Shown: positions 36,289 through 45,437 of the stretch, piece by piece
Layout: the number at the start of each line of letters is the position of its first letter
Position numbering within the stretch: the stretch's first letter is position 1
Source of the DNA: Hawksworthiomyces lignivorus
Taxonomy: Eukaryota > Ascomycota > Sordariomycetes > Ophiostomatales > Ophiostomataceae
Length of the DNA: 64,000 nucleotides
Assembly (NCBI GenBank): GCA_002917075.1
Contig: NTMA01000135.1
Coordinates: 27,572 to 91,571 of the forward strand
Direction: 5' to 3'
Notes under the pieces: model-generated
The model's input: only the letters and a program-made list of their open reading frames with translations
What the model was told of the DNA's origin: nothing
Databases searched by the model: none
Made by a program: the position numbers and the translations under genes

Positions 36289-37755
36289 CGTTCTTGTAAT
36301 AGGGGTTGAAATTAAAGGCAAGAGAAAAAATAAAACAAAAAATAGTCTTGAGCCTTTGTGTACTTGGCTAGAGAAGGAAGACAATGAATATAATAGTGGT
36401 GTCCAAAGTCAGTCCTCGATGCAATACAAGGGCGATATTAGTGCAGCAAGATTCATATTTCACTGTGTAAACAACTTAGTACTACCCTTCTTGTATTCCT
36501 CTTCTAAATGAAACCTCTATCTCCTATTTCCCGGCGTTCGTCTTTCAATTCCGCCCTCTTAGTTGCGTTGAAACAGTTATAGACCCACCCTCCATAAGAA
36601 GACAGTCCATCTCATGACAGTCTCCCATGGGGTGAGGAGCAAAATCAGAAACTGTTCCCCAAGTTGCCCCATGGGGTATGTGCCTCATTGTTAGCGCGCG
36701 CATTCATACCGCAACTGCGGATTCTCTTATCCTCCACAACTGGGCGGTTGTTGTCTAGTCTGGCAGCCTTGCCCCTTTTGGCAAAGAACGGCCATAGTCC
36801 AACGCGACGGATCCAACTTTTCAACGTCGCTGTAGCCAATGCCGAAGCCTGCCCTTACAAAATAAAACTCGCGTTAGCGCTATTTCTAGTTGGCTAACAA
36901 ATACGACTACGGTCAAAGTTTTAGCACCGCTCGCTCGGTTTTCTTTATTGTCAATGCGCAGGGGCATGTTCCCGCAGAGACCTATAAGACAGCCTTCGCC
37001 CTCCCCTCGCCGATATGTTGTCATTTTTACCGTGGCAGAGGCCAAATGCTCTTACTGCCTTCCCTTACCTAGGTAGTAGCTCTTCTACCCTTGCTCTATT
37101 CGGCAACTCTTCGGCCGACTCTGTTCCTTGCAAGTCCAAATCCTCTCTAGCCTCAAGCCTCCTGACGTAAAAGGCAAGCCTCGGGGTGTCGTCGACGCGA
37201 GACAAGTCTCACCCTCGTTGATCGAGGTTAGGCGTAATACCTTTGCCATTTCAATGATCTATAGTGTTGTCCCCTCGGTGTAACAATGAACCAATGTATC
37301 CCGAACCGAGAGGAGGTTCTTTTTGCACTGTCTCTAGATCTTCGCCACAAGAACAATTGAGGAGAAATAGAATTTGGCCATCGAAAAAGAGGCACATGCA
37401 ATCCCCTCTTGATCGGGTAACTGTGGAGAGACTGTTCTTTGGGCGAAAAGCTAGCGACTGTGCGAATTTGGTCCTACTTCTCTAGTACATTCTTTGGCGT
37501 GCCGAATGGCCGAACAAGACAGTAGAGCTGATCATGAAATAAAAATTATAAAGATTATTGGAATTGTGTCTGAAGGTATAAGCTACGCAGAATAATCAGA
37601 TTTTGCATGCCAAACAGTGATCTCTGCGATAATTTGCGACACTATCTATACGAACTTTCTGCTTCTGCTAGTGTCTTTCAGCGTTTGACGAAGAAAGCGA
37701 AACAAAACAAAACAAAATAAAATAAAGCACAAAATAAAAAGAGCAAATAGCAGTC
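36289..37755. other. Divergent intergenic region of sugar transporter and rhamnosidase
   Basis: The two genes are divergently transcribed with 1584 bp between their start codons. I see no gene in it. Short frames here have no ATG context or recognisable motif. The last 70 bp before the rhamnosidase ATG are A-rich (AAAACAAAATAAAATAAAG). Confidence 0.5.
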
Positions 37756-40602
37756 ATGGCCGCATCCCAGCCGGTGCTCTCTGCGCCGATAATCGAGCAC
37801 CACCCGGACGGGTTCGGCATTGCTCACACGCGGCCTCGGATCTCTTGGCGGTTCTCGCAGCCGGAAGGCGACGAGGCTGAAGGCTGGACCCAATACGCCT
37901 ACGAGCTACAAGTGCGCGACGACCAGGCTACGGACGCCGCATCCGCCACAGCAGCAGTAGAAACCTACAAAGTCTACAGCGACCAGTCCGTGCTGGTCCC
38001 GTGGCCGGCGGCGGCGCGGTCGCTGGCGTCCCGGGACACGGCTGCCGTGCGGGTGCGTGCGTTTGGCCGCAACCGGCAACAGCAGCCGCAGCCTGACGCT
38101 GCACGGGATGCGACAGCCTGGTCTACCTGGACGGCGATCGAGGCCACGCTGCTGGGGCGGGAGGACTGGACGGCGCGTTTCATCGCATCAAGCACGCCGT
38201 TCCAGGCGCCCAAGGCGCCGCTGCGACCGGTTCGGTTCCGCACGACGTTCCACACGGCCGGCGACAAGGGCGGCGTGGCCAAGGCGCGTCTCTACGTGAC
38301 CAGCTACGGCGCGTATCGAGCGTTTCTCAACGGCAAGCGCGTGGGCGACCACGTGCTGGCGCCCGGCTGGACCAGCTACCACCACCGGCTGGTGTTCCAC
38401 ACATTTGACGTGACGGCTCATCTGCGCGATGCGGCGACGGCCGCCAACGTGCTCAGCGCCGAGGTTGCCGAGGGCTGGTACGCGGGCCGGCTGAGCGTGC
38501 GCGGCGGCCGGCGGTACATCTGGGGCGACGAGGTGGCGCTGCTGGCGCAGCTGGAGGTGACGTACGCGAACGGCGAGCGGGTGGTGGCGGCGGCGACGGA
38601 CGACGCCTGGCAGTGCAGCCCGAGCGCGACGCTGACGGCCGAGATCTACGACGGCGAGGTGTATGACATGGGCCAGGAGGAGCCCGGGTGGACAGAGACG
38701 GCGACGGCGACGACAGATACGGTAACGAAAAGCGCGGCGTGGACGGCCGTCAAGTGCCTGCCGTTCACGCAGGCGCGGCTGGTGGCACCGGACGCGCCGC
38801 CGATCCGCGTAATCGAAGAGATTGCGCCGATTGCCGTCATTGCGAGCCCGTCGGGCAAGACGCTGCTCGATTTTGGCCAGAACCTGGTGGGCGTGGTGCG
38901 CATCCGCGACCTGGCCGTGCCGGCGGGCACGACGGTCACGCTGTACCACGCCGAGGTGCTGGAGAAGGGTGAGCTGGCACGCACGCCGCTGCGCGAGGCA
39001 CAGTGCCGCGACGTCATCGTCGGCGGGTCGGGCACGGCGCTCGCCGACTGGCAGCCGCACTACACGTTCCACGGGTTCCGGTACGTGCAGGTGGACGGCC
39101 TGGGGACGGCGGCGGGGACGCTGCCCGCGGGGGCACAGTTCACGGCGTGCGTGGCGCACAGCGACATGCGGCGGCGCGGGTGGTTCCGGTGCTCGGACGC
39201 GCTGGTCAACCGGCTGCACGAGAACACGGTGTGGGGCATCCGCGGCAACATGCTGTGCGTGCCGACGGACTGCCCGCAGCGCGACGAGCGGCTGGGCTGG
39301 ACGGGCGACCTGCAGATCATCGCGCCGACGATGGCCTTTGTGTACGACTGCGTGGGCACCGTAGCCAGCTGGCTCGAGGACGTGGCGGCCGAGCAGCTGG
39401 CCAAGGGCAACGGCATCCCCGGCTCGGCCGTGCCCGACGTGCTGCCGCAGACGTGGCAGTCGACGCCGCAGGCCGTGTGGCACGACGTCGTCGTGCTGAC
39501 GCCCTGGGACCTGTACGGCTGCAGCGGCGACGCCGACCTGCTGCGCCGCCAGCACGCCAGCATGCGGGCCTGGCTCGACCAGGGCGTGCGCCGCGGCCCC
39601 GACGGCCTGTGGGACCCGGACCTGTGGCAGCTGGGCGACTGGCTCGACCCGGCCGCGCCCTACGACGACCCCGGCCGCGGCCTGACCGACGGCGTCTTCG
39701 TCGCCGACGCCTACCTGGTGCGCGCGACGGCCACGCTCGCCCGGGCCTGCGCCGCGCTCGGCCGCACCGCCGAGGCCGCCGCCTACGAGGCCGACGCGGC
39801 GCGCCTCAAGGCCAAGTTCCAGTTCAAGTACGTGACGCCCGCCGGCCGCGTCTGCAGCCACACGCAGACGGCGCTCGCGCTGGCGCTGCAGTTCGACCTG
39901 CTGCCCGGCGACGCCCGCCGCCCCGCCGCCGACCTGCTGGCGCGCCTCGTGCGCCGCGACCGTTTCCGCGTCACCACGGGCCTCGTGGGCACGTCGCTGG
40001 TCGCGCCAGCGCTGACCGCCGCCGGCCACACGCCGCTCGCCTACCGCATGCTCCTCGAGCAGCAGTGCCCCTCCTTCCTCTACCCCGTGACCATGGGCGC
40101 CACCACCGTCTGGGAGCGCTGGAACAGCATGTTCCCCGACGGCTCCGTCAACACCGACCCCATGACCAGCTTCAACCACTACGCGCTGGGCTCCATCGCC
40201 CGCTGGCTGCACGCCACCGTCGGCGGCCTCTCCTCCGACGACGGCTGGAAGACGGTCGTCGTGCGGCCTGAGCCCGGCGGCACCCTGACGCACGCCGAGG
40301 CCCGCTTCGACGGACCCTACGGAATCGTCAGCGCCAGCTGGCAGCTGCAAGACGTGCCCGGCGGCGGCGACGGCAAGGAGTTCGTGCTGCAGCTAGTCGT
40401 GCCGCCCAACTCGACGGCACGCGTCCACTTGCCCGGCAGCAGCGTCCCCGAGCGGAGCCCATGCACGGTCGGCTCAGGCCGGCACACGTTCCGGTGTCAT
40501 TACGCCGGCAGCTCGTCTGGCGAGCCGTGGCCGCCAAAACCGTTTCTGCCTTTTTTCAGACCTGAGGGTTTCACATGGGCTGCGAGACTAGATTCAGCAT
40601 AG
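37756..40602 (+). CDS. GH78 alpha-L-rhamnosidase
   Basis: An intronless 948-aa glycoside hydrolase that releases terminal L-rhamnose from flavonoid glycosides, pectin or saponins. The order of domains is the GH78 one: N-terminal beta-sandwich with VTSYGAYRAFLNGKRVGD and PGWTSYHH (Bac_rhamnosid_N), a concanavalin-like module with LLDFGQNLVGVVR, the (alpha/alpha)6 catalytic barrel opening at NTVWGIRGNM, and a C-terminal beta-sandwich. The acidic active-site signature PTDCPQRDERLGWTGD (about 503-518) is intact, as is the TTVWERWNSM segment. There is no signal peptide, so the enzyme is predicted to be intracellular or exported unconventionally. That suits import of intact rhamnosides by the neighbouring divergent transporter. 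The very high GC content gives long antisense frames that are not genes. Confidence 0.95.
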   Translation: MAASQPVLSAPIIEHHPDGFGIAHTRPRISWRFSQPEGDEAEGWTQYAYELQVRDDQATDAASATAAVETYKVYSDQSVLVPWPAAARSLASRDTAAVRVRAFGRNRQQQPQPDAARDATAWSTWTAIEATLLGREDWTARFIASSTPFQAPKAPLRPVRFRTTFHTAGDKGGVAKARLYVTSYGAYRAFLNGKRVGDHVLAPGWTSYHHRLVFHTFDVTAHLRDAATAANVLSAEVAEGWYAGRLSVRGGRRYIWGDEVALLAQLEVTYANGERVVAAATDDAWQCSPSATLTAEIYDGEVYDMGQEEPGWTETATATTDTVTKSAAWTAVKCLPFTQARLVAPDAPPIRVIEEIAPIAVIASPSGKTLLDFGQNLVGVVRIRDLAVPAGTTVTLYHAEVLEKGELARTPLREAQCRDVIVGGSGTALADWQPHYTFHGFRYVQVDGLGTAAGTLPAGAQFTACVAHSDMRRRGWFRCSDALVNRLHENTVWGIRGNMLCVPTDCPQRDERLGWTGDLQIIAPTMAFVYDCVGTVASWLEDVAAEQLAKGNGIPGSAVPDVLPQTWQSTPQAVWHDVVVLTPWDLYGCSGDADLLRRQHASMRAWLDQGVRRGPDGLWDPDLWQLGDWLDPAAPYDDPGRGLTDGVFVADAYLVRATATLARACAALGRTAEAAAYEADAARLKAKFQFKYVTPAGRVCSHTQTALALALQFDLLPGDARRPAADLLARLVRRDRFRVTTGLVGTSLVAPALTAAGHTPLAYRMLLEQQCPSFLYPVTMGATTVWERWNSMFPDGSVNTDPMTSFNHYALGSIARWLHATVGGLSSDDGWKTVVVRPEPGGTLTHAEARFDGPYGIVSASWQLQDVPGGGDGKEFVLQLVVPPNSTARVHLPGSSVPERSPCTVGSGRHTFRCHYAGSSSGEPWPPKPFLPFFRPEGFTWAARLDSA

Positions 40603-40767
40603 TGACAAGCAGTTTTGTAAATATACAATTGCTTGTAGAAATTCAGACGCCAGAGACGCCAGAGTCGTAGTTTGCTGCACAAGCCAAAACTCGTAATGAT
40701 AGTAATTCATTCTTTCAGTATTTTCATTATTGACTGGTTGTTTTAGCAAACATAAACATTCAAGAAC

Positions 40768-40773
40768 AATAAA
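40768..40773 (+). terminator. AATAAA poly(A) signal after the rhamnosidase
   Basis: AATAAA about 165 bp downstream of the rhamnosidase stop codon, in AT-rich sequence. Confidence 0.4.
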
Positions 40774-41259
40774 TGTATATTTGGTTCAAACTGATTACCA
40801 CATACCGTACGTGTTTTTTCTGTTTTATCGCCGAGTCCAACTTGGATTTGCATTATCCAACCAATCGCCAAAACGGGCACCATTTATGGCAAGATAAAAA
40901 ACTCTTCTATTCCGAATCCTTTTTTGTCCCTGGAACCACTGAAGTTAGCGCCATTCCGTACTATGTCCTCCTACTTAAATGGCGGTTGTGTAAGATAACA
41001 AGCCCATTGTATAGTGGAAAAGCACCCGGGAATTAGTCGTCACGTAGCCCCTGGCCGCAGGACCCGCCGGCGCAGGGGCCTGTCTGGCGGTTCTATAGAA
41101 CGGGGTACTAGTTACAGGGTTGCGTAGCTTCTTAGAGGTGTATGGCCAGTGCTTTTACATACAAAAAGGGTTTACAGGTGAGCTTGTGTACCCATGGGAG
41201 CCGCTTGCGGCAAATAAGAAGACGACGCAAGGCCGTACCAACCAGGTATCGAGACATTG

Positions 41260-41801
41260 GCGGCAACAACGGCTACGAGAAAAATGATCCGACCGACACG
41301 GACTGCCTGACCGGCCGGTTTGGGCATGAGTCCACCGCGCTTGCCGAGGTCGTCGGCGTGCCCTATATACAACTCTTTTCCGAGACAGGGTCGTACTCAC
41401 ATCAATACCTAGGCGCGGTGTCGCTGCTAGCACCCGCGACCTCCGCCCACTAGGCTGGCCAAGGCCGCCTCGTGGCGTTCCCCAACATCCTAGAGCACCG
41501 GATCGAGCTGTTCCGTCTGCTCGACGCCACACGGCCGGGCCGCCTGCGCTGGCTGACGCTGCACTTCGTCGACCCGCACTATCGCATCTGCTCGACGCGC
41601 AACGTGCCGCCGTAGCAGCACAGCTGGTGGGCTGCCGCCGCCAGCCAGGTGCTAGCCAAAAAGGGACTGCCACCGGAGCTCGTCGAGCAAGTTCTGCGCG
41701 GTACGGACACCTGGCCTATGGGCATCGCCGAGGCGCGGGCGCACCGGGCGGAGCTGGCCGGGGAGGCGGAACGCATGCGGCAGTGCTTCCGGTGGCACTA
41801 A
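41260..41801 (+). pseudogene. DUF4246 C-terminal fragment with two amber codons
   Basis: The frame encodes the C-terminal part of a fungal DUF4246 protein: GRLVAFPNILEHRIELFRL, TRPGRLRWLTLHFVDPHYRI, STRNVPP and WW follow in family order, to a natural TAA at 41799-41801. Two TAG codons interrupt it, at 41451-41453 (before AGQGRLV) and 41613-41615 (after NVPP). Gln (CAG) fits both positions, so both can be CpA-to-TpA changes. The N-terminal two thirds of the family is missing and the sequence before 41260 is not recognisable. DUF4246 proteins are several hundred residues long, with unknown function. Confidence 0.72.
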
Positions 41802-42553
41802 TGACGATCGATGGGGGTCGGCTGCTGCTGGTTAGTGCGGCTTACAATGAGACGCCCGCTTTCAATCAGATTAGGTCTTTAAAAGATATACCGAGTTCAT
41901 CGCGTTGAGATGCTCAGTATGGGCGGTCAAAACATCCTCTTCATGGGCTGTGAAGAAGCTTTTCTTGGTCTTGAAAAACCTTCTATGATAGGTGATCAGA
42001 CACGCTCTGTGAAACACATGCTCAGTCTGTTAAAAGTATATTACAAAGACTAATGCATCCTCGGTTTTTTTGAATGTAGTTCAACACAATATAAAAGTCC
42101 GGAGTACAAAAGAGAGACAAAGAAAAGGTGCGCTATAATTTATTTACGGAGTCGCAACAGCGTGTCACAGTACATATTTCTATAGACAATCATGGGTACT
42201 GTAAAATGTTATCGTGTGCTTAAATAAGGCCCTTCCTAACGGCTGTAAGACGCCTCTAGTCGACACCATATCCTCCTCCAATTTTGGGACGAGGACTTGA
42301 GCCCACGCCCCATGTTCTGCCAATTCGTTCCTATCTATGCTATCCCATTCTTGAATACAGACGGATCTCTTATTGCGCCAATCAGCAATTTAATCTATCA
42401 CTAAAAAAATTTCGATTAATTCTCAGGCTTTCTCTCTACACATGTACCCTTGACTAATTAGTAAAACTTTGTTGATACAATCCTCTAGCCTCGCCGATAT
42501 CTTGTCTTGAGCGGGATGCTCTCTACGTAAACAGAGACTGATCTATGTAGTTC
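41802..42553. other. Intergenic AT-rich region
   Basis: No gene supported. A short stretch near 42276-42300 resembles a tRNA B box on the - strand but no tRNA can be folded around it. Confidence 0.5.
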
Positions 42554-44792
42554 TTATTCTTTCAATGGTGGACTGTCTTCTTTCGAAGGTTTAGTGTCAC
42601 TGTGGCTGCCACCGGCTGGCTCTTGGGGTTCTCCCTGGATAATGACGTCGGAATTTCTGCAGCTGGTGTCAGTATCTTCCCCGAATAGGCATTTAGGTGT
42701 CGAAGCAAACTTACTTAGGGATTTCAAGGTCAGGCAGAAACCAAGCCATGATGATCGGGGGCACCGAGATTCCAATGGCTGCATAGGTAATGTAGCGGAT
42801 CACATCAGAGTACTAGTTTTGTGTGTCAGTTTATCTGGGTCTCAGACATCCAGCAGCCTCTTGGTCTTCCTTACCGCCAAGTCGACTGCAATTCTGTCGG
42901 GTGAGCCCCAAGCTGGTAGAGTTCCCGTGATAGAGTTATATAAAGTATTCACTAGGTCTGGCGTGGCTCTGCTTCCCAGGCGCTCGATGAGCCGTTCGCG
43001 CATGGTGTTGGTATATATAGCTCCGGCTATGGTGGACCCCAGGCTGCTGCCGAGATATGAAAATGTCCACACAACGGCAATCATCTGAGCCACTTGGCTG
43101 TGTGGAATGACAAGCTGCGGGGACACAAGCGGCGCTGTCTGAATGATTCCGCTACCGGCTCCTTGGATTACCTGCACGATAAACAACTCAGCGAGCGAGT
43201 TATTCGCTCCACGAAGGCGCACCATCACTCCGTACCCAATCAGCCGGAAAAGCACACCGCCCATGATCAGCCACTTGTAGCGGCGGGCCCAGTACATGTA
43301 GAGGCCGGCGAAGATGCCTACCAGACACTGTACCACCCCGTTCGTGTAGACATAGTACGTGTCCACGGTTGCGTCCAGATTGTGTGCCACTGCTCCCCAG
43401 GCGTACATGTAGGTATGCGTGGCAGAGAATCCCACCGAGTCGGTCAGCACCAGAAGGCACGACAGAACAATGGTCGCGTTCTTGAGATAAAACAGAGGGA
43501 TCACAGGATGGAGCGAGTAGTACGTCTCGTAGTACGGCAAGGCAATCAGCAAGACTGCCCCAACAATAATAAGAGCAATAATCCAGGGAGTTTTCCAGCC
43601 GCTGGTCTCCTGGGCAGCAATTGTCAACGGCAGCAAGAAGCAAGCAAATCCGGCGACAAACAGGATCATGCCGCCAAGATCAACTTCCGAGCAGAATGTA
43701 TACAAGTCAATCTTTCTGTTGCGCAGCAAGCCAAGCTTTTTAGCCTTCCCTTGGTACCACAGCAGGGTTCCGATAATAAAGCTTGCGCCAAACGGCATGA
43801 CTATTTAAAAGCAGATTAGTCAAATCGGTTCTAACTCGGTCAGTGAGAAGCGGATGTCGCTTGCACATGGCAACTCACGAAACGCAAACATGCCAATGCC
43901 CCAGCGCCAGCCAATGCCTCCTTCAGCAACGACGCTGTTGACGATGAGTGCAGATATCCATGGCGTGACCAAAAATGGAAAGTAAGCGACCGCTAGGCCG
44001 AACGATCTCCAGCGTTTGCTGGTAATGTCGGCCACGATAATGTGCTACGAATCGGCTCGTTGTTAGTTTTCCCGGTATACATTCGCTCACTACAATTTAT
44101 CTAGGAAAAACTTCAAAAATGCAACGCAAGGACGTTTCCACATACCGTCATCACATTCATGCCAGACTGTCCGATATTGTAGAATACCATGCCGCCCGCA
44201 TACGGTCCCAGCGTCTTGGCCGAGGACATGAGAATATATGCAAGCAGATAAAAGCCCACTGTTATGGCAAGAGTCTGGCCACGTCCTATGACATTGGAGA
44301 TTTTGGCAATGGGCGGTTTCGCGATGGCGAAGATAATAACTGTGGCCGTATTCAAGGTCCCAAGAGCAGAAAGACTCTTAAAGGCGGATGTCGAATAGTT
44401 GCTGTAGATGTTGACCGTGGAGTTGTCCAACTCGCTACGCAGAGTCAGTTGCCCAGAACGAGACAGTTTCTGCAAAGGCTATTTGAAACTTACAACAAGA
44501 TCATAATCATGGCCAATCTGAGAGCACATTAGTCCCTCAAAGGTCTCGTATAAGGCGCTGCGTGGCTCACTCACCCAATGCAGATCATAAGAAAGCCCGT
44601 CTTGCCCCACACCGATTGAACAGCTTCGATGTTCGAGACGCCAGCCTCAATACTTGCCACGGTCGAGGAGGTGGCCTGCCCTTTTTCCGCTCTGCTGACA
44701 TCTCTGGAAATCTGTTCCATAGGAATAGCTCCTACTCTCTCCTCAGGAGGAATTGGGCGTATCATGTCTTGCAACCTCGCCGTGAAAGCCAT
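42554..44792 (-). CDS. Siderophore iron transporter (SIT-type MFS)
   Basis: Seven exons join in phase: 44792-44575, 44517-44494, 44434-44146, 44044-43879, 43800-42875, 42812-42715 and 42656-42554. They encode a 607-aa, about 14-helix MFS protein. The hydrophilic N-terminus, the 24-bp second exon encoding part of helix 1, the loop ELDNSTVNIYSNYSTSAF after it, and the pairs AKISNVIGRGQTL and HIIVADITSKRWR are the layout of fungal SIT/Mir/Taf proteins, which import ferric hydroxamate siderophores by proton symport. The central VGF-ATHTYMY and the C-terminal extracellular loop with NTMRERLIERLG are also as expected. It diverges from a TAP-like hydrolase gene; the shared promoter is rich in GATA motifs, fitting SreA/Urbs1-type iron repression. 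The exact siderophore is unknown. Confidence 0.9.
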
Positions 44793-44888
44793 ATTTTTCC
44801 TTTTACTAGAGGTTGACGTTTCTCAAGATGTCCCGGCTAGTTGGGTAGGATAGATGCAGGCGTTCATAGGTTCTGCAGGCATGTCTAG

Positions 44889-45359
44889 TTATCAACAATT
44901 TTCACTGCATCTTTGCCTCCTGCGGCGATTCTCCGATGATAAGGAGAGTCCCAGGCTCCGCGGATTCCGGTCCCATTCTCCGAGAGATAACGATTCACAT
45001 TGCGCTGAAGCTCCATGGCGAGCATTCCTGTTGAATACGATATCCCAGCTGCATGATCTCTCAGAAAAAACAACCAAGACACGGACTAGACTTTCACATA
45101 CTTCTCTAGGCGGCCAACCTTGGCTCTATTGATGCAACGTCGAGGTATCTGGAGATAAAAGCCCCCATTAGTAGCCGAGCAGAACAGAATAAGCCCGGCT
45201 TTCGGCACCGCTAGCGTACGGTGGGCGGCAGGCGAATCCACGCCGATGTGATGCTGGAAGATTGTGTCTTATCAACCATGCAAGATAGCATGGCATAGGG
45301 CGGCTAGTACGACACTAATTAGCGACATCCAGCCACTACCACCAAGGCGAAACAGATAA
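44889..45359. promoter_or_regulatory. Divergent promoter with six GATA motifs
   Basis: The 645 bp between the two divergent ATGs (44792 and 45438) contain GATAA at 44938, 44986, 45154 and 45355 on the + strand and TTATC at 44889 and 45269. Chance at equal base composition would give about one. Fungal GATA factors (iron regulators of the SreA/Urbs1 type, or the nitrogen regulator AreA) bind such sites. None is a perfect ATCWGATAA. Confidence 0.4.
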
Positions 45360-45437
45360 GTACCCAACCTTGGAAGACGTCTCGTCTCATGCGCTGTCAA
45401 TCTATCACAACAATACGCACACGTTTCCGCCCAGAAA

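Noticed and set aside
38188..40350. Long antisense open frame (720 codons) across the rhamnosidase gene
   Set aside because: It is a by-product of extreme GC content and GC-rich third positions of the GH78 gene. Its translation is low-complexity (Arg/His/Val/Gly-rich) and matches nothing.
21245..41615. Programmed amber readthrough or a recoded TAG as explanation for the in-frame stops
   Set aside because: The contexts after TAG vary (GAC, ATT, TAC, ACC, GCT, CAG) and lack the CTA readthrough context. One of the genes also has frameshifts and another is truncated, so decay is the simpler reading.
42260..42345. tRNA-like B box (GGCTCAAGTCC) with an A-box-like stretch on the - strand
   Set aside because: I cannot fold an acceptor stem, anticodon arm or T arm around it.
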